A stretch of 64,000 nt of DNA, from NCBI RefSeq assembly GCF_000526215.1, contig NZ_JAFQ01000004.1, positions 124,001 through 188,000 of the forward strand, in the 5' to 3' direction. Below, one piece after another: positions 44,871-54,033 of this stretch. Made by a program: the position numbers and the translations under genes. Position 1 is the first letter of the stretch, and each line of letters opens with the position of its first letter. The stretch comes from Nocardia sp. BMG51109 (GTDB lineage Bacteria; Actinomycetota; Actinomycetes; Mycobacteriales; Mycobacteriaceae). Below the pieces are notes generated by a model. It saw only the letters and a list, made by a program, of their open reading frames with translations. It did not search any database and had not been told where the DNA came from.

Positions 44871-45761
44871 ATGAAGCGAAGCGTCAAGGACCGACAGGAG
44901 ACCGGTAGGCAGTTGCTTGCTTCCGCAGCACGCACATCTTTCAATCCGATGACCGAGATCGACTGGGAAGCACCGATTCCCGACAATCGCTACGGATTGC
45001 CGCCAGAATGGTGCACACTTTATGGTACCCGTTTATGGGATTGCATGACCATGGATCAACGCGTCGCCCTCACAATTCATGAGGCCGCAAGTATCTTCGG
45101 TACCGGGATCTGGCTCGAGAACAGCCTGATGCAAATGATCCTCCGGGACGTGTACGACCAAGATCCGTCGACGCCGCATGCTCAGTTCGCCCTGACCGAG
45201 ATAGCTGACGAGTGTCGGCATTCGATCATGTTCGCTCGCGCAGCAGAACGATTCGGCGTCCCGAGCTACCGCCCGCAGGGCTGGCGACATCAGACGGTCC
45301 GAATGTTCAAGACGTTCGCTACCGGATCGCTGGCCTACGGCGGAACTCTGTTCGCGGAAGAAGCCCTGGACATGGTACAACGTGAAGCAATGCGGGACGA
45401 GCGCGTGCAGCCGTTGAACCGCGAAGTATGCCGCATTCACGTCGTCGAAGAAGCTCGGCATATGCGCTATGCACGCGAAGAGATTGTCCGCCGCATATCC
45501 GGCGCATCATGGATCACGATCGCCGGAACGCGTCTGCTATTGGCGATAGGCGGATATCTTATCGTCACCAGTCAGGTGAATAGGAAAGTTTACGCCGCAG
45601 TCGGTTTGGACGTTCGGGAAGCAGTTCGGACGGCACGTAAAAATACACAGTATCACGAGAAGATCCGAGACGGATTCCATGGAACCGTGGAATTTCTGCA
45701 CTCAGCCGGCCTGATCGGCAGCGTGTCGAAGATCTTCCTCCGGCTCGCTCATATTATCTGA
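44871..45761 (+). CDS. AurF-like diiron oxygenase
   Basis: A 296-residue protein of the AurF / p-aminobenzoate N-oxygenase family. Iron ligands fit the four-helix pattern: Glu71 or Glu83, Glu114-x-x-His117 (DECRHS), Glu163/164 (FAEEALD) and Glu194-x-x-His197 (VEEARHM). Members oxidise amines, fatty-acyl groups or other substrates. The ATG at 44871 follows GGAGGGGG and is preferred over a longer frame. It lies about 180 bases downstream of the palindrome. A role as tailoring enzyme for the lipid synthase cluster is inferred from location only. Confidence 0.88.
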   Translation: MKRSVKDRQETGRQLLASAARTSFNPMTEIDWEAPIPDNRYGLPPEWCTLYGTRLWDCMTMDQRVALTIHEAASIFGTGIWLENSLMQMILRDVYDQDPSTPHAQFALTEIADECRHSIMFARAAERFGVPSYRPQGWRHQTVRMFKTFATGSLAYGGTLFAEEALDMVQREAMRDERVQPLNREVCRIHVVEEARHMRYAREEIVRRISGASWITIAGTRLLLAIGGYLIVTSQVNRKVYAAVGLDVREAVRTARKNTQYHEKIRDGFHGTVEFLHSAGLIGSVSKIFLRLAHII

Positions 45762-45823
45762 CCTCAGATAACCTTAATTCACCCCCCGGAGGGCGCGGCT
45801 GAACGGAGTGGCCGCACCACAAG

Positions 45824-47044
45824 ATGGCCCATGGGGACGTGGCCGAGCGACGCTCGGGGGGTTCGCATTATCTTTGCCTTTTAGTTTTCCCGGGGGGCAC
45901 TACCATTTCACGCACGAATTTTCCACGAAACCTGTCCAGTCAATACCTGCCAGAAACATCCAGAACTCTTCGCAAAAATCCGATAAGCACAGACGAGGCG
46001 TTTCGGTACAAACGTGCCAGCAGATCAGAGAAGGGTCGCATTCTGGATGAAATCTGTAAAAGAAATCATTGGAGCCGACATCACGCGCGGAGAATGCTAC
46101 GCCTCGCAATATCACCGAAAATCTCTCTACCTCAGCACGAACCATCGATAACATACGGACCATCCGTCATCGACGCCTTGAAGCTGTGCTGGGAAATACT
46201 CGACATGCCCACCGGCAAGCGGCTGGCTCCAATGCTACCCGACCTGGTCCCAATACTCCGAAGATTTGATGAACTCGAGATCGACGATTCTACGGCAGAA
46301 CTGTTGATGTCGATATCCGCGGCTACCATAGACCGTCGGCTCTCCTCCGAGCGAGCGAGGCGGATGCCCCGGAGGCGTGTGATACCCGGCGGCTCGGGGG
46401 CACATTATCGTGATGTGGCACCCGGGCACATAGATATCGACATCCTGCAGCACAACAACGACATCTACACCATTACAACGATCGACGGCGCTACCGGTTG
46501 GACAGAAAACCGTTCGATCGGTGGCAGATCATCTGAACTGGTCTCGGCCGCGATCGACGAAATTCACAAGGTCATGCCGTTCCCGGTGCTCAGAGTAACG
46601 ACGGTAGACAGCCTGATCCACGAACCCGTCGAAGCCTGGTGCGTCAACCGGCGGGTCGCTCATGATACCGCCGACTCCAGCCCGTATCGCGCCGGCGGAC
46701 GGCCCTACGGGTTGGCCACCGGAACGATCCTCGACGAGGAGCTAATCTGCGGCACACCTTCGGAATTGGAGTTGCTCAACGAGATCTGGATCCTACAATC
46801 GGACCTGACCAACTACTTCTATCCACACCAGCAACTGATTTCCAAGGTACGGTCGGGAGCGAGGGCCACCAGGAGATACGACCGCGCCGCCACCCCCCAT
46901 CGCCGCGCCGTACTCCATCCCATCGTTACAGTCGAGGACAAGGCCATCCTCGACCACACGTACGCTCAACTCAATCCGGCCGCTATTCGACGGAGGATCC
47001 ACACGCTCACGAACATGCTCCGGGGTGTTTCCTCCGAGGAATGA
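45824..47044 (+). pseudogene. Degenerate ISNCY-type transposase
   Basis: A 406-codon open frame whose N-terminal half (ICKRNHWSRHHARRMLRLAI, WEILDMPTGKRLAPMLPDL, LRRFDELEIDDSTAELLMSI) and C-terminal end (WILQSDLTNYFYPHQQLIS, TTPHRRAVLHPIVT) clearly match integrase-like transposases of the ISNCY type. The middle keeps a first aspartate (HIDIDILQ) but lacks the family's DNGSEF and the later glutamate motif; that stretch reads TVDSLIHEPVEAW and then unrelated sequence. No start with a ribosome binding site is clear. It is probably inactive although not interrupted by stops. Confidence 0.65.
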
Positions 47045-47118
47045 GGCGTCTGAATGTGCAGGACCCACGCGGGTACGGCTCCTGACGACATGGTCGTCTG
47101 CGAAGCGACGGCACACCG

Positions 47119-48345
47119 ATGATCCGTCTCGGGACCACCTCGTTCTCCCGTTCGAACTCCTTCCTGCGTTCGAGCACGTGGTATCGCTTGCTGGGCGGCT
47201 TCGTAGTTGTCGGATGTCTCGCCGCCGGCACGGTCGTCGTGATTCTGCGGCAGCAGTTCCCGGGCAACCCGGTAGGTTCCTGCACAGCACTCGGCGGAAT
47301 CGCGGTGTGGACCCTGTCATTCGGCTGGGGGCACATCGACGGCCCGGGCGAGTTCTACGGATTGCGTGCATCACGCGGTCGGATGGCACTGTTCCTGGCC
47401 GGCGTGACAGCTCTGTTCACGATCGCAATGCACTTCTCGCGTCCGGCCATTGCCGCGCTCCCGGTCGTCTACGTATTGGTCTACACGGCATTGCCGTTGC
47501 GGGCAGCCGTACTTACGGGTACTGCGATCAGCCTCCTCCCCACCCTCAGCACACTGCGATCGGACGGCACGCTGGGCTCGGAAGCGCCGCTGGCGCTGGT
47601 TATTTCGCTGATAGGCGTGATCGTCAGCCCGGTGATCGGCGCCGCCGTCACGCTGGCCGTGGAGCGAGGTGAACAGCAGGCCGCGCTGCTCGACGAGTTG
47701 ACCAGGAACAGAGCGGAGATGGCCCGCCTCTCGCACGAGGCCGGCCAGGCTGCGGAGCGGACCCGCCTGGCCCGAGATATCCACGACACCTTGGCACAAG
47801 GGTTCACCAGTATCGTGGCACTCACACAAGCGGTGGAGCGCGAACTCGATACCGACGCCGCTGCCGCCCGCCGACATATCGCACTCATCGGCGATACGGC
47901 CAGGGAAAACCTCACCGAAGCCCGTACCATGGTGGTCACGTTGACTCCACCGGCACTGGCCGAGGGGTCTCTGGTCGACCTGCTTCGACAGCTTGCGGAC
48001 AAGCTCGCCTCGGAAGCGGGAACTGCGGTGACATTCAGTGCGTCGGATGATTTGCCGCCCCTCGGCACCGCAGCCGAGGTCGTGCTGCTGCGCGCCGCAC
48101 AGGAAGCGATCACCAATGTACGCAAGCATTCCGACGCTTCGGCGGTACGGGTGGAGGTGACCGCTACCGCCGTACGCGTGCGATTGTCCGTGGCCGACAA
48201 CGGAATCGGATTCTCCATCGACGAAGTCGGCACCGGGTTCGGCTTGCGCGGGATGCGGGACAGAGCTGAGCAAATCGGTGGCAGTATGACCGTGAACAGC
48301 CGCCCAGACACGGGCACTACCGTATGTGTGGAGGTCCCGAGATGA
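47119..48345 (+). CDS. Sensor histidine kinase (NarL/DesK type)
   Basis: A 408-residue membrane kinase. Five or six helices in residues 25-180 form the sensor, with little extracytoplasmic sequence. A coiled stretch leads to the HisKA_3 box RTRLARDIHDTLAQGFTSI (phospho-acceptor His222). The ATPase domain has NVRKHSDA, DNGIGF and GFGLRGMRDRAEQIGG. Its stop overlaps the start of the response-regulator gene (GATGA), so the two are coupled. The signal may be membrane state, given the helix-only sensor. The start ATG 47119 lacks a strong ribosome binding site. Confidence 0.92.
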   Translation: MIRLGTTSFSRSNSFLRSSTWYRLLGGFVVVGCLAAGTVVVILRQQFPGNPVGSCTALGGIAVWTLSFGWGHIDGPGEFYGLRASRGRMALFLAGVTALFTIAMHFSRPAIAALPVVYVLVYTALPLRAAVLTGTAISLLPTLSTLRSDGTLGSEAPLALVISLIGVIVSPVIGAAVTLAVERGEQQAALLDELTRNRAEMARLSHEAGQAAERTRLARDIHDTLAQGFTSIVALTQAVERELDTDAAAARRHIALIGDTARENLTEARTMVVTLTPPALAEGSLVDLLRQLADKLASEAGTAVTFSASDDLPPLGTAAEVVLLRAAQEAITNVRKHSDASAVRVEVTATAVRVRLSVADNGIGFSIDEVGTGFGLRGMRDRAEQIGGSMTVNSRPDTGTTVCVEVPR

Positions 48346-48965
48346 CCAGCATTCTGCTCGTCGATGATCACCCGGTGGTGCGCGAGGGTCTGCGCGGAAT
48401 GCTCACGGCCGAGCCGGATCTGGTCGTCTGCGGCGAGGCCGATTCCGGCGCCGCCGCTGTCGCGCTGGCAGAGGAAACGCGGCCCGACGTGATCCTGATG
48501 GACCTGCGGATGCCCGGCGGTGATGGGGTCACCGCGATCGAGCAAATCCTCGCGTGTGTCCCGACCACCAGAATCGTTGTCGTGACGACGTTCGAGACCG
48601 ACACCGACATCCTGCGCGCTGTCGCGGCCGGCGCGACCGGTTATCTCCTGAAGGATTTCCTCAGCACGGAGCTGACCGCGGCCGTGCGGGCGGCCGCGCG
48701 GGGCGAGACTGTGCTGGCCCCGGCCGTGGTCGAGCGCCTGGCACACCGGTTGCGGCGCCCCTCACTGCCCACCTTGTCCGCCCGGGAGACACAGGTGCTC
48801 GCATACGTAGCAACCGGCATGACGAATACCGACATCGGCCGCGAGCTCCACATCACCGAAGCGACGGTGAAGACGCACCTGATCAGGGCGTTCGCCAAAC
48901 TCGAGGTGTCCGACCGAACTGCGGCGGTGACGAAAGCGATGGCCCTGGGCATACTGCCACGCTGA
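48342..48965 (+). CDS. NarL/LuxR-family response regulator
   Basis: A 207-residue response regulator. The receiver domain has the acidic pair in LLVDDHPVV, phospho-acceptor Asp54 (VILMDLRMPG), the switch TTF and the lysine in GYLLKDF. The C-terminal LuxR-type helix-turn-helix is LSARETQVLAYVATGMTNTD then ATVKTHLIRAFAKLEV. ATG 48342 follows GGAGGTCCC and overlaps the kinase stop. It is the natural partner of the kinase and could control the adjoining stress and lipid genes. Confidence 0.94.
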   Translation: MTSILLVDDHPVVREGLRGMLTAEPDLVVCGEADSGAAAVALAEETRPDVILMDLRMPGGDGVTAIEQILACVPTTRIVVVTTFETDTDILRAVAAGATGYLLKDFLSTELTAAVRAAARGETVLAPAVVERLAHRLRRPSLPTLSARETQVLAYVATGMTNTDIGRELHITEATVKTHLIRAFAKLEVSDRTAAVTKAMALGILPR

Positions 48966-49076
48966 AAGCACCGCCCTCCACCGTTCGGTGGACAGTGATT
49001 GCCCACTGCTCGGAGGACAACGCTGTCAGCCCTCCGGCCGTCGCGGCGCACGCCGTACACGGCGAAGGATAGTTCC

Positions 49077-49730
49077 ATGACGACCGATGCACTCGGCGCC
49101 CGCATATCCGAGCCGGGCGAAACGTATTCGGAATCGAATGACCCCGTAGTGGTCGGCGTCGACAGCACCACGCGCTCCGATCTGGCGGTCGAGTACGCCG
49201 CCCGCATTGCCCACACAGCGAACGTACCGTTGATACTGGTCGGCGCCTACAGCGTCCGAGCTGTTCGAAAACTCTCGTCCGGGGACGACGACATCCTCGG
49301 CGACGACGCGTATTTGATACGCGGCAGCAATCCAGCCGACGACCTGTTGCGTTCCGCCCAGGAAAAAGCCACAGCCTACGGCGTGAGTCGGATTACGCGC
49401 ATCGCTGTCGCAGCGCCACTGCACGCTGCGTTGCTCACCGTTGCCGCAGAGTCCCGACCTCGTCTCTTCGTTGTCGCCGATCATGATATCGGGACCAGGA
49501 AGGGGCGATGGCTGGGCACCTTGTCCCGTGAACTCCACCGAAAAACGGGGCACGCCGTCCATGCGATCACTCCTGCCGACGATCTGTTAGTATTGTTGCA
49601 GAACAACACACAGGGGAGTGGAATATGGCGATGTCGCAGACCGGTAAGGCCCTCGAAATTTTTTGCACCGCATCAGAGAAAAAGGATGTCGAGACGATGC
49701 TCGCCACGCTCGCTCCCGATGCGGAATTGA
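49077..49730 (+). CDS. Universal stress protein-like (single UspA domain)
   Basis: A 217-residue protein with one UspA-type fold: VVVGVDSTTRSDLAVEYAARIA, a central VPLILVGAYS, then LFVVADHDIGTRKGRWLGTL. The usual GxxGxxxxxxxxxGS ATP loop is degenerate. ATG 49077 has GAAGGA upstream. The last ~45 residues are unlike Usp sequence and overlap the next gene by 106 bases, which suggests the original stop was lost and the frame now runs on. It follows the two-component genes by about 110 bases, as is common for redox or hypoxia regulons. Confidence 0.78.
   Translation: MTTDALGARISEPGETYSESNDPVVVGVDSTTRSDLAVEYAARIAHTANVPLILVGAYSVRAVRKLSSGDDDILGDDAYLIRGSNPADDLLRSAQEKATAYGVSRITRIAVAAPLHAALLTVAAESRPRLFVVADHDIGTRKGRWLGTLSRELHRKTGHAVHAITPADDLLVLLQNNTQGSGIWRCRRPVRPSKFFAPHQRKRMSRRCSPRSLPMRN
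49594..49608. promoter_or_regulatory. Palindrome TGTTG-N5-CAACA before the NTF2-like gene
   Basis: Five-base arms with a five-base centre (CAGAA), 16 bases before the ATG of the NTF2-like gene and inside the 3' end of the Usp-like frame. It shares its core and spacing with the site at 44678-44696. Confidence 0.5.
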
Positions 49731-50050
49731 TTTCTCCGGTGTCCGGCCGCATGGTTATCCGGGGGCACGATGACCTGCGAATACTGTTCGCCGCCGCATA
49801 CGACTGCCTCGACGGAATCCGCTGGTATCAGCGCATCGAAAACGACTCGGCCCAGGTGGCGTTGTGCACCGCGAAAGTCAGCGGCGTGAATGTCAACGAT
49901 GCAATGTTCGTGGAACTCGACGAGCACGGACGGATTCGACGGATCACGCATCACCTCCGCCCTTGGCTCGGACTCACGGCATTCGCTGCCAAGATCGGCC
50001 CGAAACTCGGTCGCCACCCCGGTCTGATTCGCCGCGCAATGCGCTCGTAA
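49625..50050 (+). CDS. NTF2-like (SnoaL-type) protein
   Basis: A 141-residue protein with an NTF2/SnoaL-like fold: an N-terminal helix pair (KALEIFCTASEKKDVETMLAT), then strands ending in DAMFVELDEHGRIRRITHHLRPW. Such proteins are cyclases, isomerases, hydratases or simple binding proteins in lipid and polyketide pathways. ATG 49625 has GGGGAG nine bases before it. The last 30 residues are basic and hydrophobic. It ends one base from the convergent epimerase gene. Confidence 0.8.
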   Translation: MAMSQTGKALEIFCTASEKKDVETMLATLAPDAELISPVSGRMVIRGHDDLRILFAAAYDCLDGIRWYQRIENDSAQVALCTAKVSGVNVNDAMFVELDEHGRIRRITHHLRPWLGLTAFAAKIGPKLGRHPGLIRRAMRS

Positions 50051-50051
50051 A

Positions 50052-51029
50052 TCAGTCGGTGGCGTGCATCCACCGAATTGTATCCGCTATGGTCGTGTCG
50101 ACGGCCGTGAACGTGATACCGAGTTCCTCCACTGTCGCCGAGGTATCGATCGACGGACAATTCAGTGCAGTCCACACACTTTGATAGTCGGGGACGAGCC
50201 GGTGTTGCACGAATCGCTGGAGCAGATCGGTGATACGCGCCAAGCCGAGCATGATCGGCCCCGGCACCGTTCCGACCGGGGCAGGCCGGTCGGCCAGGGT
50301 CGCGACAATGCTCAGAATGTCTTTCATTCGCACTACCTCTGCCGCGGCCAAGAAGCGACGAGGCCCGCGGCCGGTACACAGGAGAGCCGCATGCAGTGCC
50401 GCGACATCTCGAACGTCCACCAGCGGCACCGCCCCGGGTGCTCCGACGCGGATCTCACCGGCCAGCACCGCCTGTGCCAGTCGGGTGCTCTCGCCGAAAG
50501 CGGGATCGTGCGGCCCCCACACCATTCCGGGATAGGTGATGGCCACCGGTGCACCCTCGCGTTGCAAACGGCGGGCGATTACTTCGGACCGCGCCTTGGA
50601 CAGGGCATACGGTGTGCGCGGCAGACCGATCGGTGAATCGGGAACCATGGTGCCGCGCAGGGGAAGCAAGGCGACGTAGGACGAGACGTGGACGATGGGA
50701 TCCAGTCCCATGCCGGCCGCCTGGCCGAGCACCAGCTGTGTTCCGAGGGGATTGGTGGCGAGTATCTGCCGCCGTTCACGCACATCGTGCGAATAGACAG
50801 CCGCAGCATGAACTACGGCGTCCGCGCCGCGCAGGGCGGCGGCGACGGCACGCTGATCAGAGATATCGGCTTCGACAACATCCACGTGCGCGCAGTCGAG
50901 CGGCGCCAGCGCGCGTTTCACCCGCTCGGCGGAACGTGCCGAGCCGACAACCTCGTGGCCGGCGGCGACCAGCGCCTGCACCGTGTGCGCGCCGACGAAT
51001 CCACTTGCTCCGGTCACTACGACCCGCAC
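50052..51029 (-). CDS. NAD-dependent epimerase/3beta-HSD-like oxidoreductase
   Basis: A 325-residue extended short-chain dehydrogenase. The Rossmann motif is VVVTGASGFVGAHTVQAL, the structural motif VVHAAAVYS, and the active-site Tyr-Lys is in PYALSKARSEVI. It could reduce a ketone or dihydroflavonol-like group, or act as a sterol-type dehydrogenase; substrate unknown. GTG 51029 (after GGAAAGG) is preferred and lies 13 bases inside the end of the Ddn-type gene. It is the last gene of the lipid-synthase operon. Confidence 0.88.
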   Translation of the reverse strand: MRVVVTGASGFVGAHTVQALVAAGHEVVGSARSAERVKRALAPLDCAHVDVVEADISDQRAVAAALRGADAVVHAAAVYSHDVRERRQILATNPLGTQLVLGQAAGMGLDPIVHVSSYVALLPLRGTMVPDSPIGLPRTPYALSKARSEVIARRLQREGAPVAITYPGMVWGPHDPAFGESTRLAQAVLAGEIRVGAPGAVPLVDVRDVAALHAALLCTGRGPRRFLAAAEVVRMKDILSIVATLADRPAPVGTVPGPIMLGLARITDLLQRFVQHRLVPDYQSVWTALNCPSIDTSATVEELGITFTAVDTTIADTIRWMHATD

Positions 51030-51484
51030 TGTGCTGCAACCCTTTCCAATACCACCACGGGAATTGTGCGGTTGGTCAGCCTTTGGTACACCACGAGATC
51101 GGGGTACGCCTCGACCAGGATCGACCAGCACTCCCGCCGTTCGTCACCGTCGACTCGACGAGCAGCCACCTCCCAGCGCTGTCCGGCCACATCCACCGTC
51201 GCCGTACGCGCCTCCATCAGATTCAGGAACCAGGCCGGCGTAGTCGCGCTTCCCGCGTTGGAAGGCGTGACCAGGATGTCGTCTCCCCGTCTGGTGAGGA
51301 TGAGCAGCACCGACCGAGGACGCCCGGTTCGGCGTCCGCGCACGGTGAGTGTGACCAATGGCGCTCCGAAATACCGGTCGATCAGGCTCGACCTGCCTCT
51401 GGCATGCAGAAACACATGGAAACGGGTGGCCGCCCGCGCCAGTGGTCCTGTCTTCACCATCACGTTGTTCAATCGGCCGCGCAT
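51017..51484 (-). CDS. Ddn-type F420-dependent nitroreductase-family protein
   Basis: A 155-residue protein of the deazaflavin-dependent nitroreductase family. Family features are RGRSSLIDRYFGAPLVTLTV, the GRRTGRPRSVLL segment near the F420-phosphate site, NAGSATTPAWFLNL, and the terminal YQRLTNRTIPVVVLE. Members use F420H2 to reduce quinones, enones or related compounds. ATG 51484 follows GGGGAG; it starts eight bases after the KR-pseudoDH gene and overlaps the epimerase gene. It is a plausible tailoring reductase for the pathway. Confidence 0.9.
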   Translation of the reverse strand: MRGRLNNVMVKTGPLARAATRFHVFLHARGRSSLIDRYFGAPLVTLTVRGRRTGRPRSVLLILTRRGDDILVTPSNAGSATTPAWFLNLMEARTATVDVAGQRWEVAARRVDGDERRECWSILVEAYPDLVVYQRLTNRTIPVVVLERVAAQCGS

Positions 51485-51492
51485 CTTCTCCC

Positions 51493-54033
51493 CTACCTGC
51501 CTTGTACTCGGTCGAACCGCACACCACGAACCCGCAGACACACCTCGCCGTGGCTGTCACGGCCTGTCCAGGTCCGATACGGCGGATCCGAATCCACCGT
51601 GACCGTCGTTGCCGAACCTCGGCCTGCAAGCTCTACACAATCAATCGATAGATGCTCGGGATGCGGCCCCGAACCTCCGGTCAGATGCTGCGAATACGCG
51701 GCGGCCAGAATGCTTTCCAGCTGGTTGTGCGGCAGTTCCCCGTTCGGCACCGGCGAAGTCCTGATGAGGTCGCTCATGGTGTCGGGGGCCACCTCCGCGA
51801 ACCAAGCGCCACCGCCGGTGTCGAATCGCCACTGCCCGAGCTGAAATGCCTCGCCCGCCCAATGTAGGCGGCCCGGAACCGGCGCCTGCTCGACAATCCT
51901 GCCCGGGCGTGCCAGCCGAAGCACCGGGGCGTCACCATCATCGGATGACGACTCCCGAAACGTCAGCACCGATTCCACTACCCGGCGGTCGGAGGTTCCA
52001 TCGGCCCGGGTAACCCGCACACGCACCTGCCATTGCCCGTGACCGTCCCAGCTACCCCGGCTGTCCGCCCGCAACCGCAGTACGCCACGTCCCTCGTCGA
52101 CGCGCAATGCGGAGAGGTCGACGAGGACATTCTCGATTGTCGCCAGGGTCCGGTGACGCCCTTCCGGCAGAGTCCATTCCGCAATCGAGCGACTGTAGGT
52201 CAGGGCCATGCTGACGGGGAGTGCCGGCCATCCGTCGATCCGAAAGTCGTTGCAGCAAGCCAGCACCGAGGGCCATACATCGAAGGCCGCCTCGAAGGTC
52301 TCGCCCGGGCGCCAGCGCAGCGGTTCCCCTAGGAACAGCACTTGGCCGGCGATCGCCTCGACAGCCGCTATGCCGGTGCTGAGCGGATATCCACGCAGAA
52401 GCAAGGGCTGTAGGGCCGAGCCGAACTCACCGATGAATGTCCGCTCGCCACGACCTCCCTCACGAATCTCTGCCAGCCAGTGGAACAGACCCTCCTCGAC
52501 GCTGACGGCCGAGGCATACCGGAGTGCGGCCTCATAGTTGCTGATGATGCCGAGCCGCTCCCAGGTCGGCCAGCACATCGTGGTGACGGGCACTGCGCGC
52601 GACCGGCCGAGTTGCGCCGTCGAGGCCGATGCCCACAGTCCGATCCTGCTCAACGCCTCGTTGGCCGCGCCATATTCGAGCTGGCCGACCATCGCGCCCA
52701 TCCGCCCGGTCAACGATCCCACATTGTGGAAGAAACGGAGTGGCAGATCCGACACCGCATCGAGCAGATTGAGCAAACCCACGACCTTGATGGCGATCGT
52801 TCGCCGCATCCGCTCGGGCGCCTTCTTGGGAAGCCGGGTCGGCTCGTCGATCCCCGCATTGTGTACGACGCCGACCAACCGCTCGCCGGCGGCCGCGATC
52901 AATTCACGAACTTGTTCGGGTTCTGTTATGTCGCAACGGATATATTCGATGGCGAGCCCGTCCCGCCGCACTGTCGAAAGAGCTTCGGCCAGTTCCCGAT
53001 CGCGTCTGGACTGCTCCAGCTCCGCACGGGCAGCAGCGAACCGGCCCTGCCGCGCTCCGGCAACGAGCAACTCGTCGCGGCGCGCCTGGAAATCGTCGTC
53101 CGACATCCGGATCAACGGATCGGCAGGATCGGGCGCGGGGCTCCTGCCACTGACGATCACCCGGCAACCGAAGTTCCGACTCAGGGCCCTCGCCAGCGCA
53201 AATCCGATACCGCGACCACCTCCGGAGACGACGATCACGTCGTCGGGAGCGATACCGGCTGAGCCCTCGGAGAAGCCGCCGAGCGGCGCCGGAACCGCCT
53301 TGAGCGTCATGCGGCGTTCCTGGTGGTACCCGATCTCGAAATACCCCCACCGATACAGCTCGCGGCACAAGAGATCGGCGAACTTCTCGGGAGTATTTCC
53401 TCCCGAGGACATCGGCAGGTCCACAACGCGGATATTGCAATTCGGGATCTCGCGCGGCAGGCTCTTGGCCAGTCCGGCCCATAAGCCGCCGAGTGGCTGC
53501 GACATCGGCGCGTCGGCGAAACCCATATGCCCGCCCATGCGGGTGACTGCCACATAGAAGAGGCGGTCGGCGTCGGACTCCGCTCGCCAATCGTCGTAGC
53601 ATGCCTGCAGTAACGCGACCGTCTGTTGGAACGCCGGATCCCAGCCGTAGCTGTCCCGCGGTTGGAACGGCAGCTCGAGATTGAGGTCGACAATTCCGTC
53701 CACCCGCCCGATTGTCCGGCGAAACTCCTCGACAGCCGTTCTCCCGTCCGTCGCTGCGGTCCCGGGCAGCGGCGGAGGCAGCCGGTGTCCCGTTGCACCC
53801 GCTCGACGCAGTGCGAAGACCAGATGGTCCGCGAGTTCCTCCGAACCACCGATAACCACGACCGAGCGACCCATCAGCCGGGGGCTCGGTTGTGCGGGCA
53901 ACGCGCCGACCTCGACCAACCGCCAGAGGCATCGGTCCACCGGCCGTACACCGCCATCGTCCGAGTAGGAGAAGGTGGGCTTTCGCGCGTGCGTACCCGA
54001 GTCGGTCCTCCCGGGGATCGGTGCGCCGGTCAC
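51493..54033 (-). CDS. Ketoreductase-dehydratase-like PKS protein with inactive dehydratase site
   Basis: An 846-residue protein. Residues ~50-255 form the structural half of a PKS ketoreductase. The catalytic half begins VIVVSGGGRGIGFALARAL (from residue 266) and has Ser440 (NVGSLTG) and Tyr454-x3-Asn458 (EYGAANEA), so it should be active. From about 545 a double-hotdog dehydratase fold follows, but the catalytic HxxxGxxxxP is DFRIDGWPALP, with Phe597 in place of His (TTT codon at 52243-52245). GTG 54033 overlaps the P450 stop (GTGA). Confidence 0.82.
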   Translation of the reverse strand: MTGAPIPGRTDSGTHARKPTFSYSDDGGVRPVDRCLWRLVEVGALPAQPSPRLMGRSVVVIGGSEELADHLVFALRRAGATGHRLPPPLPGTAATDGRTAVEEFRRTIGRVDGIVDLNLELPFQPRDSYGWDPAFQQTVALLQACYDDWRAESDADRLFYVAVTRMGGHMGFADAPMSQPLGGLWAGLAKSLPREIPNCNIRVVDLPMSSGGNTPEKFADLLCRELYRWGYFEIGYHQERRMTLKAVPAPLGGFSEGSAGIAPDDVIVVSGGGRGIGFALARALSRNFGCRVIVSGRSPAPDPADPLIRMSDDDFQARRDELLVAGARQGRFAAARAELEQSRRDRELAEALSTVRRDGLAIEYIRCDITEPEQVRELIAAAGERLVGVVHNAGIDEPTRLPKKAPERMRRTIAIKVVGLLNLLDAVSDLPLRFFHNVGSLTGRMGAMVGQLEYGAANEALSRIGLWASASTAQLGRSRAVPVTTMCWPTWERLGIISNYEAALRYASAVSVEEGLFHWLAEIREGGRGERTFIGEFGSALQPLLLRGYPLSTGIAAVEAIAGQVLFLGEPLRWRPGETFEAAFDVWPSVLACCNDFRIDGWPALPVSMALTYSRSIAEWTLPEGRHRTLATIENVLVDLSALRVDEGRGVLRLRADSRGSWDGHGQWQVRVRVTRADGTSDRRVVESVLTFRESSSDDGDAPVLRLARPGRIVEQAPVPGRLHWAGEAFQLGQWRFDTGGGAWFAEVAPDTMSDLIRTSPVPNGELPHNQLESILAAAYSQHLTGGSGPHPEHLSIDCVELAGRGSATTVTVDSDPPYRTWTGRDSHGEVCLRVRGVRFDRVQGR

